DNA of 64,000 nt from Taibaiella helva (lineage in GTDB: Bacteria > Bacteroidota > Bacteroidia > Chitinophagales > Chitinophagaceae): contig NZ_QUZZ01000018.1 of assembly GCF_003545695.1 (NCBI RefSeq), positions 1 through 64,000 on the forward strand, in the 5' to 3' direction. A program made the position numbers and the translations under genes. Below, piece after piece: positions 7,775-16,116 of this stretch; positions within the stretch are counted from its first letter, which is position 1, and every line of letters begins with the position of its first letter. A model generated the notes under the pieces. The model made no database searches. It was not told the origin of the DNA and was given only the letters and a program-made list of their open reading frames with translations.

Positions 7775-8470
7775 ATGGGGCAATTATTTTTACTTAATGA
7801 AGCTATCGTAGCTAAAGATGAACAGAACTTTAAGGAGGGAATGCTTCGCCTAATGGGAATAAATAAATATGAAAATCATAGATTTTTGAAACATAATTCC
7901 ATTTACGAAATTTCAGTTTTTGATGAGTTTATATATACTAAATTTAATGGACAGCTGGAACAGGAAATTTTGCGTTATATAGAGCAATTGACCTCCTATT
8001 CAGAGGATTATGTAGATAATGAAAGTAAAGCTAATGACTATTGTCATTCAACGTTTAACGGATTTTTAGGATTTGATTTTTCAAATAGTAAAATTAATAT
8101 TAATAAGCAAGTTGACTGTGAGCTAAAGTATAGAGACTGGTGCTTCAGATACTCACCTGATAAAGAATATTTGCTTACTGAGACTTTAATACATCCTAAC
8201 GAGAAAGAAAATCATTTTGCAGATCATCACGGAAAAAAAGAGTTGAGCGAATTTTGGGATATTATTAAATTTTGTCCATTTATTAGAAAAGGAAGATCTG
8301 ATAGGTTTGGTGGTAAAAACTTCATCCGTAAGATTCACGATGATGGCAAAATAGAAGTAGTGCTATATAAGACAAGTAAACAATATGCCATTATGCTTGA
8401 AACCACAGGAACTAATTTTCAGGAAACTCAAGCTATCGCTAATATAGTTGAAAGAGACTATAATCGTTAA
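7775..8470 (+). CDS. Unknown third protein of the DUF262-DUF3696 operon
   Basis: 231 aa, not recognised. It starts directly after the ATPase stop, with AGGAGGG a few bases upstream inside the ATPase end, an unusually strong Shine-Dalgarno-like site for this phylum. The protein is charged and soluble, without signal or membrane segments. A conserved-looking core is HPNEKENHFADHHGKKELSE (about 145-165), rich in His/Asp, followed by FWDIIKFCPFIRKG; the end (IMLETTGTNFQETQAIANIV) looks like a small helical cap. The His/Asp/Glu cluster could be catalytic or metal-binding, but no known nuclease motif is evident. By position it is the likely effector or regulator of the system, which is inference. 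Confidence 0.75.
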   Translation: MGQLFLLNEAIVAKDEQNFKEGMLRLMGINKYENHRFLKHNSIYEISVFDEFIYTKFNGQLEQEILRYIEQLTSYSEDYVDNESKANDYCHSTFNGFLGFDFSNSKININKQVDCELKYRDWCFRYSPDKEYLLTETLIHPNEKENHFADHHGKKELSEFWDIIKFCPFIRKGRSDRFGGKNFIRKIHDDGKIEVVLYKTSKQYAIMLETTGTNFQETQAIANIVERDYNR

Positions 8471-8533
8471 ACTAATATTTTTAGATTTCGGCTGCATTAT
8501 AGGTTTAATAATGCTCTAGAAATAGCTCATTGC

Positions 8534-8556
8534 AAAAGCCCCAACCGGGGCTTTTT
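8534..8556 (+). terminator. Intrinsic terminator of the DUF262 operon
   Basis: A 9-bp stem (AAAAGCCCC / GGGGCTTTT) with loop AACC followed by T-rich sequence, 63 bp after the last gene. It marks the right edge of the A+T-rich block. Confidence 0.8.
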
Positions 8557-8579
8557 CTATTTAAGATCACTTCTCCTTT

Positions 8580-10015
8580 ATCAACCGTTCCAGCTTCTCT
8601 ATCATCTCGGCCTGCTTATCGGGATCCTTCACTCCGCTTCGCTGCGTTCAGGATGACAGCGTGGTGTTTTTGGTGGCTAACGCACCCGGGCTTTTGGATA
8701 GGGATGGGGCTGTGGGAAGTGTACTTTGGGGCTATTTATCGGGATCCTTCACTCCGCTTCGCTGCGTTCAGGATGACAGCGTGGTGTTTACAGGTACGGC
8801 TGGCTCGAAACCTTATATACCCCATTGTCATGCTGAGGTCTGCGGAGCAACCGAAGCATCTTGATCGTATATTTTGCTGGTGCTGAAGTAAGGTTGATGA
8901 CCATTTGTCACTTTTTTGCTTCTCCAAAAAAGTAACCCAAAAAGGAGCCCAAAAACAATCGCTCCGCGTGTTTTTGGTGGCCATCGCACCCAGGCTTTTG
9001 CATAGGGATGGGGCTGTGGGAAGTGTACTTTGGGCTTTTGGTCCGCTACGTAACAGTGTAAACAGAAGATGTTCCTGTACGATCGGGATCCTTCACTCCG
9101 CTTCGCTATGTTCAGGATGACTGTGTGATGTTTTTAGGTGGGCCGGCTCGAAGCCTTATACTCCCTATTGTCATGCTGAGGTCTGCGGAGCAACCGAAGC
9201 ATCTTGATCGTATATTTTGCTGGTGCTGAAGTAAGGTCGATGATCTTTTGTCACTTTTTTGCTGCTCCAAAAAAGTAACCAAAAAAGGAGCCCAAAAACA
9301 AATCGCTCCGCGTGTTTGGTGGCCAGCGCACCCGGGCTTTTGGATAGGGATGGGGCTGTGGGAAGTGTACTTTGGGCTTTGGTCTGCTATGTAATAGTGT
9401 AAACAGAAGATGTTGCTGTACGATCGGGATCCTTCACTCGCTTCGCTGCGTTCAGGATGACTGTGTGGTGTTTTTGGTGGGCTGGCTCGAAGCCTTATAC
9501 ACCCCATTGTCATGCTGAGGTCTGCAGAGCAACCGAAGCATCTTGATCGTTATATTTTGCGGATGCTGAAGTAAGGTTGATGATCTTTTGTCACTTTTTG
9601 CGTCTCCAAAAAAGTAACCAAAAAAGGAGCCCAAAAACAAATCGCTCCGCGTGTTTTTGGTGGCCAGCGCACCCGGGCTTGTGGATAGGGATGGGGCTGT
9701 GGGAAGTGTACTTTGGGCTTTTGGTCCGCTATGTAACAGTGTAAACAGAAGATGTTCCTGTACGATCGGGATCCTTCACTCCGCTTCGCTGCGTTCAGGA
9801 TGACAGTGTGGTGTTTTTGGTGGCCATCGCACCCGGGCTTTTGGAATAGGGATGGGGCTGAGGCAAGTGTACTTTGGGGCTATTTATCGGGATCCTTCAC
9901 TCGCTTCGCTATGTTCAGGATGACTGTGTGATGTTTTTAGGTGGGTTGGCTCGAAACCTTATACACCCCATTGTCATGCTGAGGTCTGCGGAGCAACCGA
10001 AGCATCTCCCAAAAA
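8580..10015. repeat. ~340-bp direct-repeat array with REP-like palindromes
   Basis: A landmark (TGCTGAGGTCTGC) recurs at 8831, 9174, 9513 and 9977, i.e. spacings of 343, 339 and 464. Each unit holds CGGGATCCTTCACTCCGC followed by TTCGCTGCGTTCAGGATGAC (an imperfect palindrome widespread in Bacteroidota), then ATTGTCATGCTGAGG...CCGAAGCATC, then CACTTTTT...AAAAAGTAACC and AAAAGGAGCCCAAAAACA, then GCACCCGGGCTTTTGG. Short open frames inside differ between copies and look non-coding. No spacers of CRISPR size are present. Confidence 0.88.
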
Positions 10016-10041
10016 TCACTTTGAGCTAAGGGACTCTTCGA

Positions 10042-10176
10042 CTATTGCTCTTTTTCTTTCTTCTCCTTCCCCTGTTTACAAGCTATGCGCAAATGCTCCT
10101 GTCCCTTGTCGCTGTGGCGGGGCGGTATGCTGCGGCTCTTGAGGGCTTTACGGTACTTGCGGCATTTTTGTCCCAT
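10042..10176 (-). CDS. Possible small basic protein (44 aa)
   Basis: An ATG at 10176 opens a frame ending with TAG at 10042. The product begins MGQKCRKYRKALKSRS and ends in a Lys/Glu tail (KQGKEKKEKEQ), giving a strongly basic small protein. The opposite strand in the same stretch reads like a signal peptide (LLLFFFLLLPLFTSYAQ), so which strand codes, if either, is unclear. It lies between the repeat array and a terminator. Weak evidence. Confidence 0.25.
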   Translation of the reverse strand: MGQKCRKYRKALKSRSIPPRHSDKGQEHLRIACKQGKEKKEKEQ

Positions 10177-10310
10177 AATTTGATAACGCAGAGCAAGGGA
10201 TTAAGTTGCGGTAACTGAAAGAGCTGGGTAGAAAAAAACCGCAAAGAGCGCAAAGGATTACGCAATGGGCGCAAAAGGCAGACCGCGAAGGATACAAGGT
10301 ACTAAGCAAC

Positions 10311-10349
10311 AAAAGCCGGAGCAGGCCTTAACCCGTCTCCGGCTTTTTT
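10311..10349. terminator. Bidirectional intrinsic terminator
   Basis: Stem AAAAGCCGGAG (10311-10321) with CTCCGGCTTTT (10337-10347), 15-base loop and T-run. It lies downstream of the leftward 747-755-aa gene. Confidence 0.75.
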
Positions 10350-10393
10350 ACATCGGGTAATCCCCGGGTCCAGATGCTTAGCCTTTGGACTTA

Positions 10394-10431
10394 TCTAACA
10401 TCTAACATCTAACATCTAACATCTAACATCT
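10394..10431. repeat. Heptanucleotide microsatellite TAACATC
   Basis: Five tandem TAACATC units end a few bases from the stop codon (10435-10437) of the leftward gene. A related TTAGATGTTAG stretch is at 20440-20460, beside another gene. Confidence 0.85.
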
Positions 10432-10434
10432 CCA

Positions 10435-12678
10435 CTAGGGTTCATTACCGTTGATGATCTTCACGGGGAAGTAGTAATTGCCGTTGTTGTGGTTGGTGTA
10501 TTCGCTTACGATGGTCTTGTCCTGTACGTAGAGGATAAAGTTGTAATTGCAGCTGGTACCTTCGGCGAGCAATTGATCCATGGGCCATCCGGCGGGATTG
10601 GTAGCCATATCGAGGTTGGCCAGGTTGAAGCTGGTAAGGGTGCCTTCGGCGGGTACCAGCGCCGGCCTGGCGGGCACGGGACTGGTGCTGTGCACCAGCT
10701 GCGGCGCTGCGGATACAGAGCTCTGCTTCTGGATCACCATACGATAGAAATCAAAGTTGTCGCTGGTGGGGGCGGTGAAATCGGCAGGGATGATGAGCGG
10801 GTCGAAGGCGATGCCCTTGATGTCGATGGTCTTGAAATTGCCGCTGCTGTCGCGCATATAGAGGTCGGTGCAGGGCGGCTGATCGCCGATCTTGGTGATG
10901 ATGCCGGTAATGTTCTCGTTATCGACCCACACTTTCTGAATGTCATAGTAGTAAGTACCTTCGGTATCGACCACTTCGAGCAGCACGCTGTAGCGCCCGC
11001 TGGCGCCGGTACCCCAGGAAGATGGATTGAGCTTGGGCGTGGGGATATAGATGAAGGTATGCAGCAGGGGAATGTAGACGGGCATCTGGTAGGTGTAGAA
11101 GCCGTTGTTGGTGAGGCGCGACAAGGGGCCGGGCAGCTCGTTGTTGCTGATGATCTCGGCGGGTGTAAAGGTCGAATAGCTGCTGTAATCGGCGCGGCAG
11201 ATCTGCGTCCAGCCGTTGGCCGGGGCATTGTATTGCGGGCCGGTGGGCGGCTGCGCGCTGCTGAAGTCGTCGTGCTTGTAGTAGAGGGTGTACTCTTTGA
11301 TCTGCTCGCTGCTGCAGCCGTATACCCTGGCGGCGCCATAGACGCCCACCGTGCCGCCGATAGTGCCCAATGCAGAGGCGGCGCTGTCGCTGAGGTGCAA
11401 TTGTTCGTTGGGGTCGAGCACATCGGGTGCGGTACGCCCGCCTATATTTTTGATATAGACTTCGGCGGTGTCCAGCTGGAAGCTGATCCAGGCGTCGGCG
11501 GTGCTGCCGTTGCCGCTGTACACGCGCAGGTGCACGGTAAAGCTGGTGGAGGTGGCCACGCGTGCGCCGGCATTCTCGATGGCCTGCTGCACGTCGATAA
11601 AGCCCAGCGGGCCGTTGAAGACACTGTGATCGCCCTGGCTGAGCCCGGTATCGGGATTGCCTGCGGTATTGGCGTAGACGATGCTGTTGGCGATGGTATC
11701 TGTGCCGTTCCACAATAAGGATAGCTCGTAACGCTCGAGGCCGCAGCCGCTGGCGGTACCGGTAATGGGGATATACTTGCCGCTGAGCAGTTGGAAGCTG
11801 CCGTCGTAGCAGCCGGCAGGGGCTGTAAGGCCGGCCGACAGCGAGCCTTTGGGACACTCCACGCAAAAGTCGATGCAGAAGCAGTTGGACAGGTTGGAAC
11901 GGTCGCGGTCGTGCCCGCGCTGCCGGTTCTCATTCAGCAGCAGGGTGCCGTCGGCGGCTTCGATACGGAAATACACATCGGGACCGGCAGGCCATTCTAC
12001 ATTGAGCCAGCTGAAGATGGTATGGCTGTAATCGGCTACGGTATAGTAAATCTTGAAATGCCCGTCGTTGGCGGTAATGCCGTAGCCCAGGGGATCGTCC
12101 TGGATGAGGTCGACATCGAAGGCCAGCACTTTAACACCGCCTACCGGCTGCTTGCCTTTACAGTCGTGCACATGGCCGCAGATCACGTGAAGGCCAAACA
12201 GGCGGAGGATATTGCACCAGAAGCGATGCGGGATGGCGTATTCCCAATAAGCTGTTGCCGGGGCCTGCTGCTCGCGGATGCCGCCTTTCCATGCGGGCTG
12301 CAGCGTAGTGATGTGAAACTGCAAGGGGCCTTCTGCTTTGGGCTTCAGCGTCTCTCTTTGCTTAATGTCGAGGGGCAGGGTGTCGCAGGCAAAATCGATC
12401 TCCAGCGGACCACCTTTGTAGCCGGTTTTTTCGGCGTCGAATACAAAGGAGAAGTTACCTTGATCATCGGTCTCGGCTTCGGCGATCAGGCGTTTATCCA
12501 AAGCCTTTAATTCTTCTTCGCTGCGCTGGTGAAAGGTATCTTTTTCGCTGGCGACAGCCAGCACGGTGACTTCGGCCCTGGGGTCGGCCTGGTACAGCTT
12601 TACTTTGGCATGATAAAGCGGGTCGGAGCAATCGCCGCAATAATAGGCTTTAAGATTGCCTCTGAATTGGTGTTTCAT
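10435..12678 (-). CDS. Large hypothetical protein with carboxypeptidase-regulatory-like N-terminal domains
   Basis: 747 aa from the ATG at 12678 (MKHQFRGNLKAYYCGDCSDP); an in-frame ATG at 12702 would add 8 residues. No signal peptide or membrane segment is seen, and no T9SS tail. The first ~270 residues contain two stretches typical of transthyretin/carboxypeptidase-regulatory-like folds (PLYHAKVKLYQ...TDDQGNFSFVFD; then CGHVHDCKGKQPVGGVKVLAFD...ITANDGHFKIYY). Several Cys cluster around 285-310 (NCFCIDFCVECPKG). The rest is beta-rich and unrecognised. It is divergently placed (572 bp) from the GrpE/Hsp70 operon, which may be coincidence or a functional link. A structural or contractile-system-like role is only speculation. 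Confidence 0.75.
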   Translation of the reverse strand: MKHQFRGNLKAYYCGDCSDPLYHAKVKLYQADPRAEVTVLAVASEKDTFHQRSEEELKALDKRLIAEAETDDQGNFSFVFDAEKTGYKGGPLEIDFACDTLPLDIKQRETLKPKAEGPLQFHITTLQPAWKGGIREQQAPATAYWEYAIPHRFWCNILRLFGLHVICGHVHDCKGKQPVGGVKVLAFDVDLIQDDPLGYGITANDGHFKIYYTVADYSHTIFSWLNVEWPAGPDVYFRIEAADGTLLLNENRQRGHDRDRSNLSNCFCIDFCVECPKGSLSAGLTAPAGCYDGSFQLLSGKYIPITGTASGCGLERYELSLLWNGTDTIANSIVYANTAGNPDTGLSQGDHSVFNGPLGFIDVQQAIENAGARVATSTSFTVHLRVYSGNGSTADAWISFQLDTAEVYIKNIGGRTAPDVLDPNEQLHLSDSAASALGTIGGTVGVYGAARVYGCSSEQIKEYTLYYKHDDFSSAQPPTGPQYNAPANGWTQICRADYSSYSTFTPAEIISNNELPGPLSRLTNNGFYTYQMPVYIPLLHTFIYIPTPKLNPSSWGTGASGRYSVLLEVVDTEGTYYYDIQKVWVDNENITGIITKIGDQPPCTDLYMRDSSGNFKTIDIKGIAFDPLIIPADFTAPTSDNFDFYRMVIQKQSSVSAAPQLVHSTSPVPARPALVPAEGTLTSFNLANLDMATNPAGWPMDQLLAEGTSCNYNFILYVQDKTIVSEYTNHNNGNYYFPVKIINGNEP

Positions 12679-13250
12679 AGGATGGGTAAATTTGAAACGC
12701 ATGCCTACTCTGTTCCCTTTTCGGCTTCCGGGCGCTTACTCTTTTAAAGGATTTTGGGCTTCCTCCTGGTGGATGATGAAAGGCATAACCGGGTAAGGAC
12801 GGGTAACGGATACCTCGTCGCGGACAGGAAAAGATTTCCTGCCTGCGGGCCTCAAACGCAGTATCGTTTGGGAAAGATTAAGTCCGGTAATGCGTGCGGG
12901 AGTGGGACAGGAGAGCGCGTGCGTTCGTTAAGGGTTTACAGGTAGGGATCAGATAGGGGCGTTTTTTCTCCCGGTGATGAGGAAAGCGGAGAAGGATAGC
13001 ACAAAGGTAGCGCTGTATGCTACCGCGCCAATACGTTTTAAGGCGTATTTATGGCGCTGTACGTGGTGCATTAAGCTAAAGCGGGGGCTCCGGACGCTGT
13101 TATCCACAGGCTGTTTTTTTGTATTTTCAAAACGGATATCTGCAATTTTGCGCTATGCTGCACCGGCTGAAAATAACGGTCTTATCGTTTTTCCCGGCCC
13201 CGGTGATCGTATTTCGGAGACACACAATATCTTTACCAAAATTCTACACC
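12679..13250. other. Divergent intergenic region
   Basis: 572 bp between the leftward large hypothetical gene and the rightward GrpE-like gene. Open frames here have no protein-like character. I see no RNA gene, repeat or clear promoter box. Confidence 0.5.
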
Positions 13251-13565
13251 ATGGATGCCCTGATCGCAGTGATGAACCAGGTATTCGAGATCAGCCGGAA
13301 GCTGGAAGAGGAGCACCTTTCATCACGCTTTGAACGCAATTTCAACAAGCTGAACAATATCTTCGAGGAAGAAGGTTTTATCTGCAACAACCCGCTCGGT
13401 GAAAAATACACCGATGCCCGTACCGACTGCACTGCCAGCATCGCCGGGGCCGAAGGCCGCGATATGGTGATCACACAGGTGATCAAGCCGGTGATCTATC
13501 AAAAGAAGGATGGCGCCCTCAGCCTGGTGCAAAAGGGTATCGTGATCGTGGAAAGAAAAAAATAA
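13251..13565 (+). CDS. Short GrpE-like nucleotide exchange factor
   Basis: 104 aa from the ATG at 13251 (MDALIAVMNQVFEISRKLEE); a longer frame from 13119 has no plausible N-terminus. A helical N-terminal half is followed by a beta-rich half, GFICNNPLGEKYTDARTDCT and then VITQVIKPVIYQKKDGALSL...GIVIVE, which parallels the GrpE beta-wing (G...P.GE...DP...). It lacks the long coiled-coil dimerisation helix of housekeeping GrpE (usually ~180-200 aa). It is 6 bp upstream of an Hsp70 gene, so it probably serves that Hsp70 specifically as ADP/ATP exchange factor. Confidence 0.75.
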   Translation: MDALIAVMNQVFEISRKLEEEHLSSRFERNFNKLNNIFEEEGFICNNPLGEKYTDARTDCTASIAGAEGRDMVITQVIKPVIYQKKDGALSLVQKGIVIVERKK

Positions 13566-13571
13566 AAAGAG

Positions 13572-16115
13572 ATGAGACCTGTAAATTTCGGTATCGACCT
13601 GGGCACGACCAATTCGCTGATCGGCCGGTTCGATAACGGTAGCGTGACCGTGTACCAAAATCCCATCGGGCATAAAGAGACGCTGGCTTCGGTGGTCGCC
13701 TTCCGCAGCGACCGCATTCTTGTCGGCGATAAGGCCCGTGAGTATATGCTTAAAGATGCGGTCAATGTGTTTGGCGGCTTTAAGCGTCGCATGGGCACCG
13801 ATGAAAAATATTATGTGGTGAACCTGGATGAGAACGTGACGCCGGTGCAGCTGTCGGCTTATGTGCTGCAGGAGCTGCAGCGTTTTGTGCATGGTGGGGA
13901 AAAGCCCGAAGCGGCGGTGATCACCATCCCGGCTTCTTTCGATACCATGCAGAGCAATGCTACGCATACGGCCGGCAGGGAAGCGGGTCTTAAGGAGGTC
14001 TTTTTACTGCAGGAACCCATCGCCGCCAGCCTGGCCTATTTCAACCAGGCGCCCGGCGAAGATCATGAAGGCTGCTGGATCGTGTACGACCTTGGCGGCG
14101 GCACTTTCGACGTGGCGCTGGTGCAGATCAAAGAGGGCGAAATGAAGGTGGTCGATCATGAGGGCAACAATTTCCTGGGCGGCCTGGACTTCGACCTGAT
14201 GATCGTAGAGCAGCTGATCGTGCCGGAGATCGTGCGCCAGACGGGTATAGCCGATTTTGAAACAGAGCTGAGCACCGCCTACGGTCCTTATGAGAAGCTG
14301 TACTACGAGCTGCTGTACAAAGCGGAGGAAGCCAAGAAGGAGCTGTCGTCGTATGAAGCGACGGAGATAGAGTTCAGCACGACAATAGGCGATCGCCGCT
14401 ATGATTTCAATGTGACGATTGACAGAGCGGCTTTTAACCAATTGCTGGAAAAGCGGGTGGAAGAGACGCTGAGCATGCTGCGGCAGGTGCTGGAGCGTAA
14501 CCAGCTGGCGGCTGCCGACATTCGCCAGCTGATCCTGGTCGGCGGCAGCACTTTTATCCCTTATGTGCAGGAAAGGCTGGAGCTGGGTACGGGTATACCG
14601 GTGAACAAAAGCGTAGACCCGACCACTGCGGTAGCGGTAGGTGCGGCTTACTATGCTGCGAACAAGTATTATACGCCATCGGTATCGCCGGTGGAGGAGC
14701 ATGCCGATATCGGATCGCTGCTCGATAACATCGTGGCGGCCCCGGAGCAGCCGGAGGAGCCTGAAGTGCAGCTGGTGCTGTCGTACAGCAAAATGAGCAA
14801 GGAACCGGAAGAGGTGTTGCTGGTAAAGGTGAATGGCAATGTATTCAACTACAGCTACCGTATTGTGCGTGCCGACGGAGGCTTCGATACCGGCTTTATG
14901 GCCCTGAAGGCCAAGTTCACGGAGTTCCTGCCGCTGTTGCCCGGTGTTGCTAATGTGTTTCGCCTGACACTGTATGATGGACAGAACCGTGAGCTGCCGG
15001 CGCTGGGACAGGAGCTGACGATCACGCACGGGCAATACAGCATAGCCGGTCAGCCGCTGCCCAAAGACATCTGCATAGAGGTGGACGACCGGGAAAACCA
15101 TACGACGAAGCTGGAGCTGGTGTTTGAGAAAAACAGCATTCTGCCGCTGAAGAAAACCTTGTACCGGGAAATATCCAAGACGATCAAGAAAGGCAGCGAC
15201 GATAAGGTGATCATCAATATACAGGAAGGCGACCGCTATGCCCGGCCTTTGTCCAACCTTACGATAGGCTGTATCGAAATACAGGGCAAGGACCTGAAGT
15301 CCGACCTGATCAAAGGTTCCGACATTGAGATACAGCTATTGCTTTCGGATAACCGCGAACTGAGCACCGAAGTGTACCTCGTAATGACCGGGCAGGAGTT
15401 TAAGAATGTCTTCGCGCTTTCGGAAAAGTGCATCAGCGTCGCCCGCCTGCGCGAGCAGTTCAACGACCTGGAAGCGGAAATACGGAAGACGGTAAAGGGC
15501 TTTAATTACGAAGAGAACGAGATATGGGCGATACAGGCCAACAGCCTGCTCGACGGGCTGCTAAGCCATAAAGCATCTTTGCACAAGCTGAAAGACAAGG
15601 AGCGCTCGGATAAGAAATATGTGATCGCGGAAGCCATAGGCCGCATCTCACAGGAATACGATAAGATCGGCGGTAACGAGCGCCTGCAGCAGCTGCAGGC
15701 CGAATACCTGCATGCGCGCGACTATGCCGAACAGCAGCTGCCGGCCTGCGATTTTGAGCAGGACCGGCTGAAGGCCAGATTTGCGCAGCTGGTACAAAAC
15801 GAAAGCCAGGTGTTGCGTACGCGCAACCCTTCTATATTGCAGAAAGCGATCGGCCAGCTGAACGACCTGATCTGGGAGATACTGACCAATACCACCAGCT
15901 ATCTTATCGTTTACTTTCACCGGCTGAAGGCGGCCGGGCCCGATGCCTTTACCAATTATGGCGCGGCGCAGAGCATCGTGCGTATGGCGGATAAGGCGCT
16001 GGAGCAGGAACGTTTCTTCGAGTTCCGGCAGCATGTCTACAATCTCTCCCATTTGCTGCACAACGCGCAATCCATGGCGGGTACTACTGACTTTAAAGGC
16101 ACGGGAATAGGATAA
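13572..16115 (+). CDS. Divergent Hsp70 family chaperone
   Basis: 847 aa, longer than DnaK (~640). The N-terminal ATPase domain is intact: phosphate-1 loop FGIDLGTTNSLIG (residues 4-16), then EAAVITIPASFD (~115-125), phosphate-2 WIVYDLGGGTFDVALVQI (~175-192) and adenosine motif LILVGGSTFIPYVQ (~318-331). From ~390 on it departs from DnaK: an acidic linker, two beta-rich parts (the second, SDDKVIINIQEGDRYARPLS onward, resembling a substrate-binding beta-sandwich) and a long helical C-terminus with no DnaK-type EEVD-like end. It lies between a short GrpE-like gene (6-bp gap) and a membrane-anchored protein gene (1-bp gap), so it appears to be a dedicated chaperone module, not the housekeeping DnaK. 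Its client is unknown. Confidence 0.9.
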   Translation: MRPVNFGIDLGTTNSLIGRFDNGSVTVYQNPIGHKETLASVVAFRSDRILVGDKAREYMLKDAVNVFGGFKRRMGTDEKYYVVNLDENVTPVQLSAYVLQELQRFVHGGEKPEAAVITIPASFDTMQSNATHTAGREAGLKEVFLLQEPIAASLAYFNQAPGEDHEGCWIVYDLGGGTFDVALVQIKEGEMKVVDHEGNNFLGGLDFDLMIVEQLIVPEIVRQTGIADFETELSTAYGPYEKLYYELLYKAEEAKKELSSYEATEIEFSTTIGDRRYDFNVTIDRAAFNQLLEKRVEETLSMLRQVLERNQLAAADIRQLILVGGSTFIPYVQERLELGTGIPVNKSVDPTTAVAVGAAYYAANKYYTPSVSPVEEHADIGSLLDNIVAAPEQPEEPEVQLVLSYSKMSKEPEEVLLVKVNGNVFNYSYRIVRADGGFDTGFMALKAKFTEFLPLLPGVANVFRLTLYDGQNRELPALGQELTITHGQYSIAGQPLPKDICIEVDDRENHTTKLELVFEKNSILPLKKTLYREISKTIKKGSDDKVIINIQEGDRYARPLSNLTIGCIEIQGKDLKSDLIKGSDIEIQLLLSDNRELSTEVYLVMTGQEFKNVFALSEKCISVARLREQFNDLEAEIRKTVKGFNYEENEIWAIQANSLLDGLLSHKASLHKLKDKERSDKKYVIAEAIGRISQEYDKIGGNERLQQLQAEYLHARDYAEQQLPACDFEQDRLKARFAQLVQNESQVLRTRNPSILQKAIGQLNDLIWEILTNTTSYLIVYFHRLKAAGPDAFTNYGAAQSIVRMADKALEQERFFEFRQHVYNLSHLLHNAQSMAGTTDFKGTGIG

Positions 16116-16116
16116 T

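Noticed and set aside
5259-8470. GmrSD type IV restriction system.
   Set aside because: The DUF262 protein lacks the DUF1524/HNH nuclease half and no separate HNH gene is nearby; only the NTPase half is shared.
8580-10015. CRISPR array.
   Set aside because: Units are ~340 bp, not 25-40 bp repeats with unique spacers, and no cas genes are present.
10083-10274. 63-aa leftward frame near the terminator.
   Set aside because: Arg/Pro/Leu-rich with no protein-like pattern; the 44-aa frame in the same place is at least as plausible.
13572-16115. Housekeeping DnaK.
   Set aside because: Length (847 aa), divergent C-terminus and partners (short GrpE, unknown membrane protein) differ from the dnaK-dnaJ layout.
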